A stretch of DNA of 47,301 nt from an uncultured Pelagibacteraceae bacterium (GTDB taxonomy: Bacteria; Pseudomonadota; Alphaproteobacteria; Pelagibacterales; Pelagibacteraceae). The DNA lies in NCBI GenBank assembly GCA_902571095.1, contig CACGAV010000007.1, positions 1 to 47,301 on the forward strand. The letters are read 5' to 3'. Of this stretch, positions 1 to 9,571 are shown piece after piece. The notes below the pieces were generated by a model. The model saw nothing but the letters and a program-made list of their open reading frames with translations, searched no databases and was not told the DNA's origin. Each line of letters starts with the position of its first letter. The first letter of the stretch is position 1. The position numbers and the translations under genes were made by a program.

Positions 1-1
1 A

Positions 2-805
2 TGCATGAGAGGAGAAGGCGCACCTAGCCCAATATATGAGGGAGAAGATAGTGTCATTGCTTACGTTCTTTCAGGACCCAAAGCTCAATACACAGTTACT
101 CTTCCTAATATAGATGAGAAAAAGAAAGCAATATTAGAGACATATACAAAAGAACATTCAGCCGAATATCAGTCACAGGCATTAATAGATCTAGCAAGAA
201 GTATGAAAGAAAAGATTGACAATATTTCAAAAATTAAATCAATAGATATTCATACCAGTCATCATACTCATAATGTAATTGGAACTGGCGCAAAAGATCC
301 AGAAAAAATGGATCCAAAAGCTAGCAGAGAAACTTTAGATCATTCGATAATGTACATATTTGCGGTAGCACTTGAAGATGGTAAATGGCACCATGTTAAT
401 TCATATACTCCAAGAAGAGCAAACAAAAAAAGCACTGTGAAATTATGGAAAAAAATTAAAACTTTTGAAGATAAAAAATGGACAAAGAAATACCATGATC
501 CAGATCCAAACAAAAAAAGTTTTGGGGGTAGAGTAGTTATTAAAATGAAAGACGGTAGAAAAATCCAAGATGAAATATCAGTTGCTGATGCCCATCCCGC
601 TGGTAGCAGACCTTTTGCAAGATTTAACTATATAGAAAAATTTATTACTCTTACCAAGGGCATAGTTGAAATGAAAGAAGCAGAGAGATTTCTCAGGGAT
701 GTTCAAAATCTGAGAACTCTTAAATCTGGAAGTCTTTCTAAACTAAACATAAAAGTAAAAAATAGACTACTTTCAAAAAAAAAGGGAAGAATTGCAATTT
801 TCTAA
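2..805 (+). CDS. prpD: 2-methylcitrate dehydratase PrpD, C-terminal part (5' end outside window)
   Basis: The reading frame is open from the window edge, so this is the 3' part of a longer gene. About 267 residues are visible, against roughly 480 in full-length PrpD. The opening residues [11 protein letters not shown], then [15 protein letters not shown] and QALIDLAR match the MmgE/PrpD family C-terminal region as I know it. [13 protein letters not shown] and [15 protein letters not shown] follow at about residues 84-126. PrpD dehydrates 2-methylcitrate in the cytosolic methylcitrate cycle, which turns propionyl-CoA into pyruvate and succinate. Other prp genes would be expected upstream. The stop lies 14 nt inside the next reading frame, which starts at a TTG, so the two genes may be translationally coupled. 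Family confidence is high; MmgE-type citrate dehydratase is the closest alternative. Confidence 0.9.
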   Translation, partial: CMRGEGAPSPIYEGEDSVIAYVLSGPKAQYTVTLPNIDEKKKAILETYTKEHSAEYQSQALIDLARSMKEKIDNISKIKSIDIHTSHHTHNVIGTGAKDPEKMDPKASRETLDHSIMYIFAVALEDGKWHHVNSYTPRRANKKSTVKLWKKIKTFEDKKWTKKYHDPDPNKKSFGGRVVIKMKDGRKIQDEISVADAHPAGSRPFARFNYIEKFITLTKGIVEMKEAERFLRDVQNLRTLKSGSLSKLNIKVKNRLLSKKKGRIAIF

Positions 806-1949
806 AATTATCAAAATAATCAAGATTATTTTAGCAAACTTTTTAATTTTGTATATTTTACTGTATGCTTTAGAGATATATCTTCAGTTTAACTCGGGTT
901 CATTATACAAAAAAACTAAATTTTATTATCAAAATAAAATGGAAGCTGAAAATAAGGAAGACACAGTATTATCCTTTGCCCCATATAAATTTTTAAATAA
1001 AAACAAGAACATCATTCCTCTTTCAGGTATTTCCAAAAAAAAAACTATAATGTGTTTAGATGAAAATGATAAACCAATTACTTATGAATCTGATAAACTT
1101 GGATTTAACAATACTAAGTATGAGAAAAATATAAATATATTAGTTTTGGGTGATTCATATGTACATGGTCAATGCGTAAAAAATAAATCTAATTTAATTG
1201 GACAAATGAATGAATTAGGAAAAAAAACAATAGGGCTGGGTATTTACGGAAACGGTCCATTAATCGAATATGCTACTTTATTAGAATACGACCGGTATTT
1301 TAATTATGATACTTTAGTTTGGGTTTTTACACCTGACAATGATTTCTATGATCTTTCAATAGAAAGAAATGATAAAATTTTATTAAATTATTTTATTAAT
1401 AACAAAACCCAAAACTTATTTGAAAAAAACAATATTAGAGAAAAAGAAATTTATAATTACTTAAATAAAAGGAAAAAAAGAAAGCTAAGGGAACTAGCAA
1501 GATTATACCATTTAGATTTAGCTATTATAAGGGGATATATAAAAAATATTGATAACAAGGTTATAAGTTTCGATGATAAATTTTATTATCTATTAAGTTC
1601 AGACAATTTGGATGAAACGATAAATATTTTTAATAAAGCAAACAAATACTTAGAAAAAAGAGAAAAAAAACTTTTTGTAGTTATTAATTCAATTAATCCA
1701 GATATTATGTTTCCAACAAATAAAGAAACACAAAATTTAAAAAATCTTTTAAAAAATGACATTAATATCTTAAAGAATTTTTTTAACGAAAAGAATATTA
1801 GGTTTTATGATTTCAACAAAAAAATTGAAAATGAATATAATGAAAAAAATATTGATGAAATTTTTAATGAAATTCGTTTAAAATGGGATCACTACACACC
1901 CAAAGGGTATAACGTACTTGCTCAAGAGATACTTAAATTAATTAATTAA
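792..1949 (+). CDS. Membrane-anchored SGNH/GDSL-like hydrolase
   Basis: A 385-residue protein with one N-terminal hydrophobic segment (about residues 8-30) followed by a large extracytoplasmic domain. The nucleophile motif GDSYVHG is at residues 120-126, preceded by the DKLGFNN element often found in anchored SGNH proteins. A GNGP element at about 154-157 suits the oxyanion-hole block. WDHYTPKGY near residue 365 suits the C-terminal catalytic His block. The fold is typical of acyl or acetyl esterases and transferases acting on cell-surface glycans; the substrate cannot be read from sequence. The start is TTG, 14 nt inside prpD. The next in-frame Met is residue 50, which would remove the membrane anchor, so TTG is preferred. 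Its stop shares bases with the stop of the convergent terC gene (TTAA). Confidence 0.7.
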   Translation: MQFSKIIKIIKIILANFLILYILLYALEIYLQFNSGSLYKKTKFYYQNKMEAENKEDTVLSFAPYKFLNKNKNIIPLSGISKKKTIMCLDENDKPITYESDKLGFNNTKYEKNINILVLGDSYVHGQCVKNKSNLIGQMNELGKKTIGLGIYGNGPLIEYATLLEYDRYFNYDTLVWVFTPDNDFYDLSIERNDKILLNYFINNKTQNLFEKNNIREKEIYNYLNKRKKRKLRELARLYHLDLAIIRGYIKNIDNKVISFDDKFYYLLSSDNLDETINIFNKANKYLEKREKKLFVVINSINPDIMFPTNKETQNLKNLLKNDINILKNFFNEKNIRFYDFNKKIENEYNEKNIDEIFNEIRLKWDHYTPKGYNVLAQEILKLIN

Positions 1950-2584
1950 ATAATTTTTAAAATAAATTCTGGTATTGTACCTGGGTAAATTTCATTTGTA
2001 CCACCCAGAATTAATTGAACAGCTACAAAAAGTATTACTACCAATCCAAGGACACCTACCCATTTATGGTTTTTAATATAATTTGCAAAAAAAGTTGCTA
2101 CAGTTCCAACTAGAAGAACTGATAATAATAAGCCAAAGATTAATAATCCCGTTTCATTTTTAGCGGCAGCAGCAACTCCCAAGACATTGTCAAAACTTAA
2201 TGTAACATCAGCAACTACTATTGCATAAACTGCCGAAGCAAATGAAGGTGGTTTTTTTGGCTTGGGGGTTTGTTGTTTAGATGTTTTTAAAGCATCAAAA
2301 ATTTCTAAATCTTTAATTAACTTCACAATAATCCAAATTAGTAATGCCCCACCCACAACTTTTAGTATTGGATACTGTAATAGTTGTACTGTTATTGCAG
2401 CAAAAATTACTCTAAAAAGAAAAGCCCCAAAAACACCAAGTAGTATTATTCTCTTTCTATCCTTGGAAGCAAAAGAAGAAGCGATTAAACCAATAATGAT
2501 TGCATTATCTGCAGCCATAACAATATCGATAAAAACTATTTGAAAAAAAATTATTACTTTTGGTAGGAGTATTATGTCAGCCAT
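1946..2584 (-). CDS. TerC family integral membrane protein
   Basis: A 212-residue polytopic protein with about seven hydrophobic segments. Two diagnostic acidic membrane motifs of TerC are present: FIDIVMAADNAIIIG near residues 18-32 and VADVTLSFDNVLGVAAAA near residues 122-139. Length and arrangement resemble the YjbE/YkoY branch of TerC proteins, which have been linked to manganese or other metal export. The ion cannot be decided here. It is leftward, monocistronic as far as visible, and its stop overlaps the preceding gene by 4 nt. A 139-bp region separates its start from the divergent TRAP transporter genes. Confidence 0.88.
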   Translation of the reverse strand: MADIILLPKVIIFFQIVFIDIVMAADNAIIIGLIASSFASKDRKRIILLGVFGAFLFRVIFAAITVQLLQYPILKVVGGALLIWIIVKLIKDLEIFDALKTSKQQTPKPKKPPSFASAVYAIVVADVTLSFDNVLGVAAAAKNETGLLIFGLLLSVLLVGTVATFFANYIKNHKWVGVLGLVVILFVAVQLILGGTNEIYPGTIPEFILKII

Positions 2585-2723
2585 TTAAAATAGTACTTAT
2601 ATTAGTTTATTAGGGAACTTTAAAGAAATATTTAATCAAAATGGGTCTGTTATTCAAAAAAAAGGTCTTGCAATTTACAAAGCATGAATGTGAAATACTA
2701 TTTTATTAATTATAGGGGGACAT

Positions 2724-3695
2724 ATGAAAATAATTAAAAAAATAAGTGTAATACTTACCTCTTTACTTATCAGTATGGGTGCTGCTCAAGCAGAGACATG
2801 GAACATGGCTCTAGCATATGGAGCAAGCAATTTCCATTCAGCAAACGCAACAGAATTTGCAAATGCTGTTACTGAAAAAACAGGCGGTAAACTTACAATT
2901 AAGACTCACCCAGGTGGTTCTTTATTTAAAGGTGGAGCTATTTTAAGAGCTGTACAAACAGGACAAACACAAATCGGTGAAAGATTTATGTCTGCTCATG
3001 GAAGTTTTGATCCATTATTAGAAGTAGATTCTATTCCTTTTGTTGCTCAAACTTACGCAGATGCTCAAAAACTTTATAAAGCTTCGAAGCCAGAATTGGT
3101 TAAAGGACTTGATAAAAAAGGACTAGTTTTCCTTTACGCAGTTCCGTGGCCAGCTCAAGGTCTGTACAGTAAAAAAGCAATTAACTCTGTAAGCGATCTT
3201 AAAGGTCTTAAATTTAGAGCATATAACTCTGCAACAATTAGAATTGCAGAACTAACTGGTATGAAACCAACTAAGTTAGAAGCTGTTGCGATCAGTCAAG
3301 CATTCTCTACTGGAATGGTTGAAAGTATGATCACGTCACCAACAACAGGTAAAAATAGTAAAATTTGGGAAAACGGTGTTAAATATTTTTATGATATTGC
3401 AGCATGGTTTCCGAAAAACATGGTTGTTGTAAATAAGAAAGCTTGGAATAAGCTAGACGATGCAACTAAAAAAATAGTTATGAACCAAGCAGCAGTTGCT
3501 GAGAGAAAAGGCTGGAACTTATCTAAGCAGGGTAATGTTGCAGATAAAAAAGCTTTAGCAGATGCTGGAATGGTAGTTGGAAAAGTTAATGCAGCTTTAC
3601 AAAGTCATTTTGAAAAAACTGGTGCTACTATGGCCAAAGAATGGGCAGGTAGAGCTGGTTCAAGAGGACAAGCTGTTTTATCGGCTTATAAATAA
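2724..3695 (+). CDS. dctP: TRAP transporter substrate-binding protein (DctP family)
   Basis: A 323-residue periplasmic solute-binding protein. It starts with a cleavable signal peptide: Lys-rich n-region, hydrophobic core at about 8-20, and AQA before ETW near residue 24. DctP features include ANATEFANAVTEKTGGKL, a TGQTQIGERFMS segment, and LKGLKFRAYN near residue 160, which carries the Arg that usually pairs with the substrate carboxylate. The ligand is therefore probably an organic acid or amino-acid-like anion. The start is fixed by an AGGGGGA ribosome binding site just upstream. The genes for the small and large permease subunits follow, separated only by a hairpin (3711-3738), an arrangement suited to making more binding protein than permease. 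Confidence 0.93.
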   Translation: MKIIKKISVILTSLLISMGAAQAETWNMALAYGASNFHSANATEFANAVTEKTGGKLTIKTHPGGSLFKGGAILRAVQTGQTQIGERFMSAHGSFDPLLEVDSIPFVAQTYADAQKLYKASKPELVKGLDKKGLVFLYAVPWPAQGLYSKKAINSVSDLKGLKFRAYNSATIRIAELTGMKPTKLEAVAISQAFSTGMVESMITSPTTGKNSKIWENGVKYFYDIAAWFPKNMVVVNKKAWNKLDDATKKIVMNQAAVAERKGWNLSKQGNVADKKALADAGMVVGKVNAALQSHFEKTGATMAKEWAGRAGSRGQAVLSAYK

Positions 3696-3710
3696 ATTTA
3701 ATTTAGGCAA

Positions 3711-3738
3711 AAAGGCCGTATAATAGGGTACGGCCTTT
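3711..3738 (+). promoter_or_regulatory. Intergenic hairpin between dctP and dctQ
   Basis: A perfect 10-bp inverted repeat, AAAGGCCGTA and TACGGCCTTT, encloses an 8-nt loop. The right arm ends at the base immediately before the dctQ ATG at 3739. There is no U-tract before the start codon, so this is not a classical terminator. It may protect the dctP mRNA 3' end, or hold down translation of dctQ by covering its initiation region. Both would lower permease output relative to binding protein. No separate Shine-Dalgarno is visible for dctQ. Confidence 0.75.
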
Positions 3739-4230
3739 ATGCTTCAAAAATTAGATAAATTTTTAAATTCATTTTATAAATTCTCGGGATACCTAGCAGC
3801 TATTTTTTTAATCTTAATTTTAGGGACTATTGTTTTAGGAATAACCTCAAGAATTTTTGGTTTTTATATTCGTGGTTTAACTGAATATTCTGGTTATAGC
3901 TTAGCATCAGCATCATTTTTAGCTCTTGCATACACATTCAATGAAAATGCTCACATACGAATTACTTTATTTTTAGAAAAAGCTAAAGGTAAATTATTAA
4001 AATTTTTAACTTTCTGGTGTTTGGGAGTATCTACATTTTTTTCAGGTTTTTTAGCTTTTTATTTTATTAAGATGTGGATCGTTTCAATACAGCTTGCTGA
4101 GAGGAGTCAGGGTGCAGACGAAATTTTACTTTGGATACCACAAACTGGTGTAGCACTAGGCTCGATTATCTTCTTTATTTGCATAACACATAACTTTGTA
4201 AAAATATTTATTGAAAAATCCAATGACTGA
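3739..4230 (+). CDS. dctQ: TRAP transporter small permease (DctQ family)
   Basis: A 163-residue protein with four hydrophobic segments (about 16-38, 50-66, 85-110 and 132-152), the usual DctQ topology. RGLTEYSGYSLASASFLALAY and ENAHIRITLF are characteristic of the family. It forms the membrane complex with DctM and receives ligand from DctP, using ion gradients rather than ATP. The ATG directly abuts the 3' arm of a hairpin, so initiation probably depends on coupling or on opening that stem. Its stop overlaps dctM by 8 nt. Confidence 0.9.
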   Translation: MLQKLDKFLNSFYKFSGYLAAIFLILILGTIVLGITSRIFGFYIRGLTEYSGYSLASASFLALAYTFNENAHIRITLFLEKAKGKLLKFLTFWCLGVSTFFSGFLAFYFIKMWIVSIQLAERSQGADEILLWIPQTGVALGSIIFFICITHNFVKIFIEKSND

Positions 4231-5533
4231 ACTTTATTTAACAATTTTTTTTATAAGTGTTCTTTTATTCTTTCTTGGATCTGGAATTTGGGTTGGAATA
4301 AGTATGATTGGGGTTTCTACAATCGGAATGATAATGTTTACAACAAGACCAGTAGGAGATGCAATGGCAACAACTATGTGGAGCATGGCATCTTCTTGGT
4401 CTTTAACAGCTCTACCACTTTTTGTTTGGATGGGAGAAATTTTATTTAGAACTAGACTTTCAGAAAATTTATTTAAAGGATTATCTCCCTGGCTATCAAA
4501 ATTACCTGGTGGTTTAATACATGTTAACATTTTAGGTTGTGCAATATTTGCAGCTATTTCTGGATCCTCAGCAGCGACCGTTGCAACAGTTGGGAAAATG
4601 TCTATCCCAGAATTAAGAAAAAGAAATTACCCTGAAAGATTTCTTCTTGGAACCTTAGCAGGTTCAGGAACATTAGGCCTTTTGATCCCACCTTCAATAA
4701 TATTGATTATTTATGGTGTTACAGTTGAAGAATCTATAGCTAAACTTTTTATAGCTGGAATAATCCCGGGTATTGGGCTTGCTCTTTTGTTTATGATTTA
4801 TGTAGTTGGCTGGTCTCTAAAAAATAAAAAAATAATGCCAATAATAAGTGAAGATTTTTCATTTATTGATAAAATAAAACAATCTGGCCAGTTATTGCCT
4901 GTAATACTTTTAATTTTTGCAGTTATTGGATCTATTTATGCAGGGGTTGCAACAGCAACCGAAGCAGCCTCACTTGGTGTTTTAGGGGCTTTAGTATTAT
5001 CTTTTTTTCAGAAAAGTTTAACAAAAGAATCTTTTAGTAAATCATTGTTAGGAGCAACCAAAACATCTTGCATGATTGCTTTTATATTAGCTGGATCATC
5101 CTTTTTAACGTTAGCAATGGCATTTACAGGATTACCAAAAAATTTAGCAGTCTTTATAGATACACTACAGCTATCTCCTTATATGTTACTTTTAGTTTTA
5201 ACAATTTTTTACATAATTCTAGGAATGTTTTTGGATGGAATATCCGCAGTGGTTCTTACCATGGCAATTATTGAACCCATGATACGACAAGCAGGTTTTG
5301 ATATGATTTGGTTTGGAATTTATTTAGTTATAGTTGTTGAGATGGCTCAAATTACTCCACCTGTTGGTTTTAATTTATTTGTCCTTCAAGGAATGGCAAA
5401 AAGAGATATGGGTTTCATAGCTAGAAGTGCTTTTCCATTATTTCTTTTAATGATTTTGGCAGTAATTATTATAATTTCTTTTCCGCAGTTGGCGTTATGG
5501 CTTCCTGAACAAATGATACAACCTCTCAAATGA
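4223..5533 (+). CDS. dctM: TRAP transporter large permease (DctM family)
   Basis: About 436 residues and roughly 12 hydrophobic segments. This is the transport channel subunit of the tripartite carrier. Family motifs include IFAAISGSSAATVATVGKMS near residue 107 and GTLGLLIPPSIILIIYGV near 148. The C-terminal half repeats the pattern, with GMFLDGISAVVLTM and EMAQITPPVGFNLFVLQG. I prefer the ATG at 4223 (MTELYL), which overlaps the dctQ stop by 8 nt, over a TTG 12 nt earlier. Together with dctP and dctQ it makes a complete transporter. The gene ends 8 nt inside the convergent gene. Confidence 0.92.
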   Translation: MTELYLTIFFISVLLFFLGSGIWVGISMIGVSTIGMIMFTTRPVGDAMATTMWSMASSWSLTALPLFVWMGEILFRTRLSENLFKGLSPWLSKLPGGLIHVNILGCAIFAAISGSSAATVATVGKMSIPELRKRNYPERFLLGTLAGSGTLGLLIPPSIILIIYGVTVEESIAKLFIAGIIPGIGLALLFMIYVVGWSLKNKKIMPIISEDFSFIDKIKQSGQLLPVILLIFAVIGSIYAGVATATEAASLGVLGALVLSFFQKSLTKESFSKSLLGATKTSCMIAFILAGSSFLTLAMAFTGLPKNLAVFIDTLQLSPYMLLLVLTIFYIILGMFLDGISAVVLTMAIIEPMIRQAGFDMIWFGIYLVIVVEMAQITPPVGFNLFVLQGMAKRDMGFIARSAFPLFLLMILAVIIIISFPQLALWLPEQMIQPLK

Positions 5534-5969
5534 ACGGATCGTAAGCCCATTGAAGTATTGCTTGTCTTTGTCTTCTTCTACACGATAGATCATTCTTTTC
5601 GCAATTTTTTGCTATTGCCTTTACGTGTCTTGTAAAGTTTAGCCATCTTTGAATTTGAACTTCATCCATTCCTTTAACTCTTCTTCCATTTGAGTATCTG
5701 CAATACCATTGAAACCATCCAAGCGGATCTGGTTCAAAAATCCATCCCTTTTTAATCCATTCCTCTCTAGGCAATCCTGACTTTATTTTGAATCTATTTA
5801 ATTCAACATCAAAACTCTTACTTAATTTAGCTTTCTTAAACCATGATTTAGGAAATTCTCTCATCTCTTTATCTTTAAAGTAGGATCCACCAAAAACGCC
5901 AAGCTCTAGCATTTCTTTGGGGGTTAATTGAGGTTTGAATAATTTATAAATATCTTTATCTTTTGGCAA
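5526..5969 (-). CDS. Conserved-looking soluble protein of unknown function
   Basis: A 147-residue protein I cannot assign to a named family. It has no signal peptide or membrane segment and is basic and aromatic-rich. The middle carries IFEPDPLGWFQWYCRYSNGR (residues 77-96), followed by W, H and Arg-rich segments (RWLNFTRHVKAIAKNC, then CRRRQRQAILQW). The density of Trp/Tyr and Arg suggests a real folded domain, perhaps nucleic-acid or cofactor binding, but that is only a guess. It lies 2 nt downstream of the DoxX gene in a leftward three-gene set (TPR, DoxX, this). Its stop overlaps the dctM stop by 8 nt. Normal codon use supports a real gene. Confidence 0.7.
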   Translation of the reverse strand: MPKDKDIYKLFKPQLTPKEMLELGVFGGSYFKDKEMREFPKSWFKKAKLSKSFDVELNRFKIKSGLPREEWIKKGWIFEPDPLGWFQWYCRYSNGRRVKGMDEVQIQRWLNFTRHVKAIAKNCEKNDLSCRRRQRQAILQWAYDPFI

Positions 5970-5971
5970 AA

Positions 5972-6358
5972 TTAATTACCTTTTTTTGATTCTAAATAAT
6001 AATCAATACTACACATTTGTGGTTTGTTTGAAATGATTATTAATAGTCCTCCCATAATAGCGGTATTTTTCAAAAAAGATATTAATTGCATACTATTACT
6101 GAAATCGGTGTGAAAAATAAGTGTAACTGTTAAAACAAATAAAAATAAAATGGAAGCCACAATTCTAGTTTTAAACCCTGCTATTAAAACTAATGGAACT
6201 ATAAATTCAAAGACTAACGATGGATAAAAAAGAACTTCGGGAACACCGTATTGAGACATATACATCATGCCTTCATCAGGAGAAAAAAATTTTCTTACAG
6301 CTTCAATAACGAACAATGAAGATATAAATATTCTTCCAAAGACTTCAACTACATGCAT
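5972..6358 (-). CDS. DoxX family membrane protein
   Basis: A 128-residue protein with four hydrophobic segments and the DoxX arrangement. An N-terminal GRIFISSLFVIEAVRKF segment is followed by a loop with Tyr/Gly/Pro (YMSQYGVPEV), then FEFIVPLVLIAGFKTRIVA. DoxX proteins are quinone-associated or redox-related membrane subunits; the role of this branch is unsettled. The start codon abuts the stop of the upstream TPR gene without any spacer, and the next gene follows after 2 nt, so the three are probably one operon. Confidence 0.8.
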   Translation of the reverse strand: MHVVEVFGRIFISSLFVIEAVRKFFSPDEGMMYMSQYGVPEVLFYPSLVFEFIVPLVLIAGFKTRIVASILFLFVLTVTLIFHTDFSNSMQLISFLKNTAIMGGLLIIISNKPQMCSIDYYLESKKGN

Positions 6359-6847
6359 TTAATTTTTTTCTATTACTTCTTTAAGTTCAGCGTACTCTTC
6401 GCAGTTACAATTTTTTAATACTGCTAATCTTTCTTTAGCAAGTTCAACTCTACCTGTTTTGACGTATAATTCACCCAGGTACTCGTTAATACCATTATGA
6501 TTTGGTTTTATTTTGAGACCAGCCAAGTAGTGTTTTTCAGCTTCTTCAAATTTTCCGGTTTTTCTTAATGTAAAACCTAAGTAATTTAGAATATCCGGAT
6601 TATTCCTATCTTTCTTATATGCTTCTTGTAATTTTACTAAAGCTTTAGCATAAAGCTTGGTCGCTCTATCAACTTTATCTTTTTTTTCAAGCTTTTCAGC
6701 TCTAGAAATAAACTGTTTTGCAGCCTTGTATTGATCAAGATAATTATCTGAGTCACTACTACTTTCGGTTCCAGCTCCATGAGAAACCCCCAAATATTGA
6801 GCAAAAATAAATGTAGCTAATAAAATTATAAAAATTTTTTTAAACAT
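6359..6847 (-). CDS. Exported tetratricopeptide-repeat protein
   Basis: 162 residues with a signal peptide (MFKK, then a hydrophobic core to about residue 20, and a likely cleavage before GTESS). At least two TPR units follow. One is around residues 50-80 (LYAKALVKLQEAYKKDRNNP). Another is at 84-115 with LGFTLRKTGKFEEAEKHYL and GLKIKPNHNG, and a third, partial one is YLGELYVKTGRVELAKERL. The C-terminus contains NCNCEEY. TPR proteins are protein-interaction scaffolds; the partner is not evident. It is first in a leftward operon with DoxX and is divergent from guaB across 109 bp. Confidence 0.82.
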   Translation of the reverse strand: MFKKIFIILLATFIFAQYLGVSHGAGTESSSDSDNYLDQYKAAKQFISRAEKLEKKDKVDRATKLYAKALVKLQEAYKKDRNNPDILNYLGFTLRKTGKFEEAEKHYLAGLKIKPNHNGINEYLGELYVKTGRVELAKERLAVLKNCNCEEYAELKEVIEKN

Positions 6848-6956
6848 TTTTTTAAAACGGTAATTAACCTTATTTAATTTCTATATTTTATCCAATATCA
6901 TTTAGGTCGCAGTAATAATCTGATTGGATTTATAGTTATTTTATATATAGTAAAAT

Positions 6957-8018
6957 ATGGGTAGCATAAAAGATTCGCTCACATTTGATGACGTAAGCCT
7001 TGTTCCTCAAGAGTCTTCAGTCGTACCCAACGAAACAATCACAAAAATCACTTTGCATAAAAGATTGAATTTACAGATCCCATTAATTTCATCTGCAATG
7101 GATACTGTAACCGAGTCTAAAATGGCAATAGCTATTGCTAAGATGGGAGGAATTGGAGTTATTCATAGAAACTTATCAGTAGATGCGCAAGTTAGTGAAA
7201 TTGAGAAAGTTAAAAAGGCAAAATTTTTAGTAGGTGCTGCTATAGGCGTAAATAATAATGACTTAGATAGAGTAAAAAAACTTATAGAAGCAAAAGTTGA
7301 TATGATTGTAATAGATACAGCTCATGGGCATACACAAAAAGTTTCAAAAATGATTTATAAGGTTAAAAAAATTGCAAAAAAAATACCACTTTGCGCAGGT
7401 AATATTGCTACTGGGAAGGCTGCTAAATTTTTGGTGAGTTGCGGGGTTGATATAGTAAAAGTTGGAATTGGACCAGGATCAATTTGTACTACAAGACTGG
7501 TTGCTGGAGTTGGTGTACCACAGTTGAGTGCAATATTAGATGTAAAAAAAGCTTTAGGAAAAAGTAAAACTAAAATTATTTCAGATGGAGGAATTAAATT
7601 TTCAGGTGATTTAGCAAAAGCTATAGCTGCTGGAGCTGACGCTGTAATGATTGGATCACTCTTTTCAGGAACAACAGAAAGTCCTGGAAAAATTTTAAAA
7701 CGTAAAGGTAAATTATATAAAACTTTTAGAGGTATGGGATCTGCTGGTGCTATGTCGGTCGGCTCAGCAGACAGATACTATCAAAAAAAATTCAAAGATA
7801 TTTCTAAATTTGTTCCCGAAGGTGTAGAGGGAATTGTAAAATTCAAAGGCCCAGTTAATAAAATTATTTATAATTTAACTGGTGGATTGAGATCTTCGAT
7901 GGGATATTTAGGAGCCAAGACAATTAATGATTTACAAAAAAGAGGAGAGTTCGTGAAAATTAGTAAAGCTGGTTTTTATGAAAGTATGGTTCACAATGTG
8001 GACCAAGTCATAAAATAA
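6957..8018 (+). CDS. guaB: IMP dehydrogenase lacking the CBS (Bateman) domain
   Basis: A 353-residue TIM-barrel enzyme that oxidises IMP to XMP with NAD+, the first committed step to GMP. Visible motifs are LTFDDVSLVP at the start, SSAMDTVTE at 45-53, and the catalytic loop GIGPGSICTTR with the nucleophile Cys177. The phosphate-binding SDGGIKFSGD, RGMGSAGAMS and the flap PEGVEG also match IMPDH rather than GMP reductase. Ordinary IMPDHs are about 490 residues because two CBS motifs are inserted after strand 2. Here the barrel runs straight through at about residues 86-92 (KKAKFLVGA), so allosteric nucleotide control is probably absent. guaA begins 3 nt downstream. No strong Shine-Dalgarno is seen. 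Confidence 0.95.
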   Translation: MGSIKDSLTFDDVSLVPQESSVVPNETITKITLHKRLNLQIPLISSAMDTVTESKMAIAIAKMGGIGVIHRNLSVDAQVSEIEKVKKAKFLVGAAIGVNNNDLDRVKKLIEAKVDMIVIDTAHGHTQKVSKMIYKVKKIAKKIPLCAGNIATGKAAKFLVSCGVDIVKVGIGPGSICTTRLVAGVGVPQLSAILDVKKALGKSKTKIISDGGIKFSGDLAKAIAAGADAVMIGSLFSGTTESPGKILKRKGKLYKTFRGMGSAGAMSVGSADRYYQKKFKDISKFVPEGVEGIVKFKGPVNKIIYNLTGGLRSSMGYLGAKTINDLQKRGEFVKISKAGFYESMVHNVDQVIK

Positions 8019-8021
8019 AAA

Positions 8022-9569
8022 ATGGATCAAGACAATTTAGAAAAAATAATTATTATAGATTATGGATCCCAAGTTACACAGTTAATTGCAAGAAAAGTTA
8101 GAGAGATTGGAGTTTACTCCGAAATAATTAATTTTAATAAAGCAAAAAAAATCAAACAAAATAAATTTATTAAAGGCATAATTCTATCCGGAGGGCCTTT
8201 AACTATAACTAAATCAAATTCTTTAAATCTTACTGAGAATATTTTAAATTTAAAAAAACCTATTCTTGGAATTTGTTATGGACATCAAATATTAGCAAAG
8301 AAATTTGGAGGCAAGGTAAAAATATCAAAAACAAGAGAATTTGGATTTGCACAAATTAAAAGTGACAAAAGATGTCCTTTAACTCAAAATTTTTTTAAAA
8401 ATAAAAATAACTCTGTCTGGATGAGCCATCAAGATATTGTAACAAAAATACCCAATGGATTTAAAAGAATAGCTTCAACGCAAAACTCAAAATTTGCAAT
8501 TATATCAAATGAAAAGAGAAAGCTTTACGGAGTACAGTTTCATCCTGAAGTTACTCATACTGAAAATGGAAAAATTCTTTTAAGTAATTTTGTATTGAAC
8601 ATATGCCACACAAAAAAAATGTGGAGTCTTAGAAAACAAAAAGATTTAATAATTAATGATATCAAAAACAAAGTAAAAAATGAAAAAGTCATATGTGCTT
8701 TATCAGGAGGTGTTGATAGTAGTGTGGTTGCATTTTTATTAAACAAAGCAATCGGTAAAAAATTAAAATGTGTCTTTATAAATACTGGTCTTCTAAGAAA
8801 AAATGAGGAAAAAGAAGTTGTAAAAACTTTTAAAAGAAAACTGAAATCTAATTTAGTTTATGTCGATGCTTCTAAACTTTTTTTAAATAAATTAAAAAAT
8901 GTTACTGATCCTGAATTGAAAAGAAAAATTATTGGTAAACTTTTTATAAAGCTTTTTGAAAGTAAAGCTAAAAAAATTAAGTTTTTAGCCCAAGGTACTT
9001 TATATCCGGATTTGATAGAAAGCAGGTCAGTTACTGGAAGTCCTACCTCAAAAATTAAGTCACACCATAATGTAGGAGGCCTTCCAAAAAATTTGAAATT
9101 TTCATTAGTAGAACCTTTGCAAACATTATTTAAAGATGAAGTAAGAAAATTAGGTAAAGAATTATCAGTTCCAAAAGCTATACTTCAAAGGCATCCTTTT
9201 CCAGGGCCTGGTCTTGCTATAAGAATACCAGGAAAAATTTCAAAATATAAAATTAAAGTGTTACAGGAAGCAGATTTCATATTTATTGATGAATTAAAAA
9301 AATCAAATCTTTATCATAAGATCTGGCAGGCTTATGCAGCTCTTCTTCCTTTAAAAACCGTTGGTGTCATGGGAGACAGCAGAACTTATGAATATACATG
9401 TATGTTAAGAGCAGTTACTTCACTCGATGGAATGACCGCAGACTTTTATAATTTTGATAAAACTTTTATACAGAAGGTATCTAATAGAATTATCAACTCT
9501 GTAAATGGAATAAACAGAGTTCTTTACGACGTGACCTCTAAACCTCCAAGCACGATTGAATTGGAATAA
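8022..9569 (+). CDS. guaA: GMP synthase, glutamine-hydrolysing
   Basis: 515 residues in the usual two-part architecture. The N-terminal class I glutamine amidotransferase has the nucleophile Cys85 in GICYGHQ and the His/Glu pair in [10 protein letters not shown] near residue 173. The ATP-pyrophosphatase domain has the P-loop [10 protein letters not shown] near 226. The C-terminal dimerisation domain ends with the family signature [10 protein letters not shown]. It converts XMP to GMP using glutamine and ATP. It follows guaB by 3 nt, so both steps from IMP to GMP are made together. The stop is 2 nt from the convergent pxpA stop. Confidence 0.97.
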   Translation: MDQDNLEKIIIIDYGSQVTQLIARKVREIGVYSEIINFNKAKKIKQNKFIKGIILSGGPLTITKSNSLNLTENILNLKKPILGICYGHQILAKKFGGKVKISKTREFGFAQIKSDKRCPLTQNFFKNKNNSVWMSHQDIVTKIPNGFKRIASTQNSKFAIISNEKRKLYGVQFHPEVTHTENGKILLSNFVLNICHTKKMWSLRKQKDLIINDIKNKVKNEKVICALSGGVDSSVVAFLLNKAIGKKLKCVFINTGLLRKNEEKEVVKTFKRKLKSNLVYVDASKLFLNKLKNVTDPELKRKIIGKLFIKLFESKAKKIKFLAQGTLYPDLIESRSVTGSPTSKIKSHHNVGGLPKNLKFSLVEPLQTLFKDEVRKLGKELSVPKAILQRHPFPGPGLAIRIPGKISKYKIKVLQEADFIFIDELKKSNLYHKIWQAYAALLPLKTVGVMGDSRTYEYTCMLRAVTSLDGMTADFYNFDKTFIQKVSNRIINSVNGINRVLYDVTSKPPSTIELE

Positions 9570-9571
9570 AA

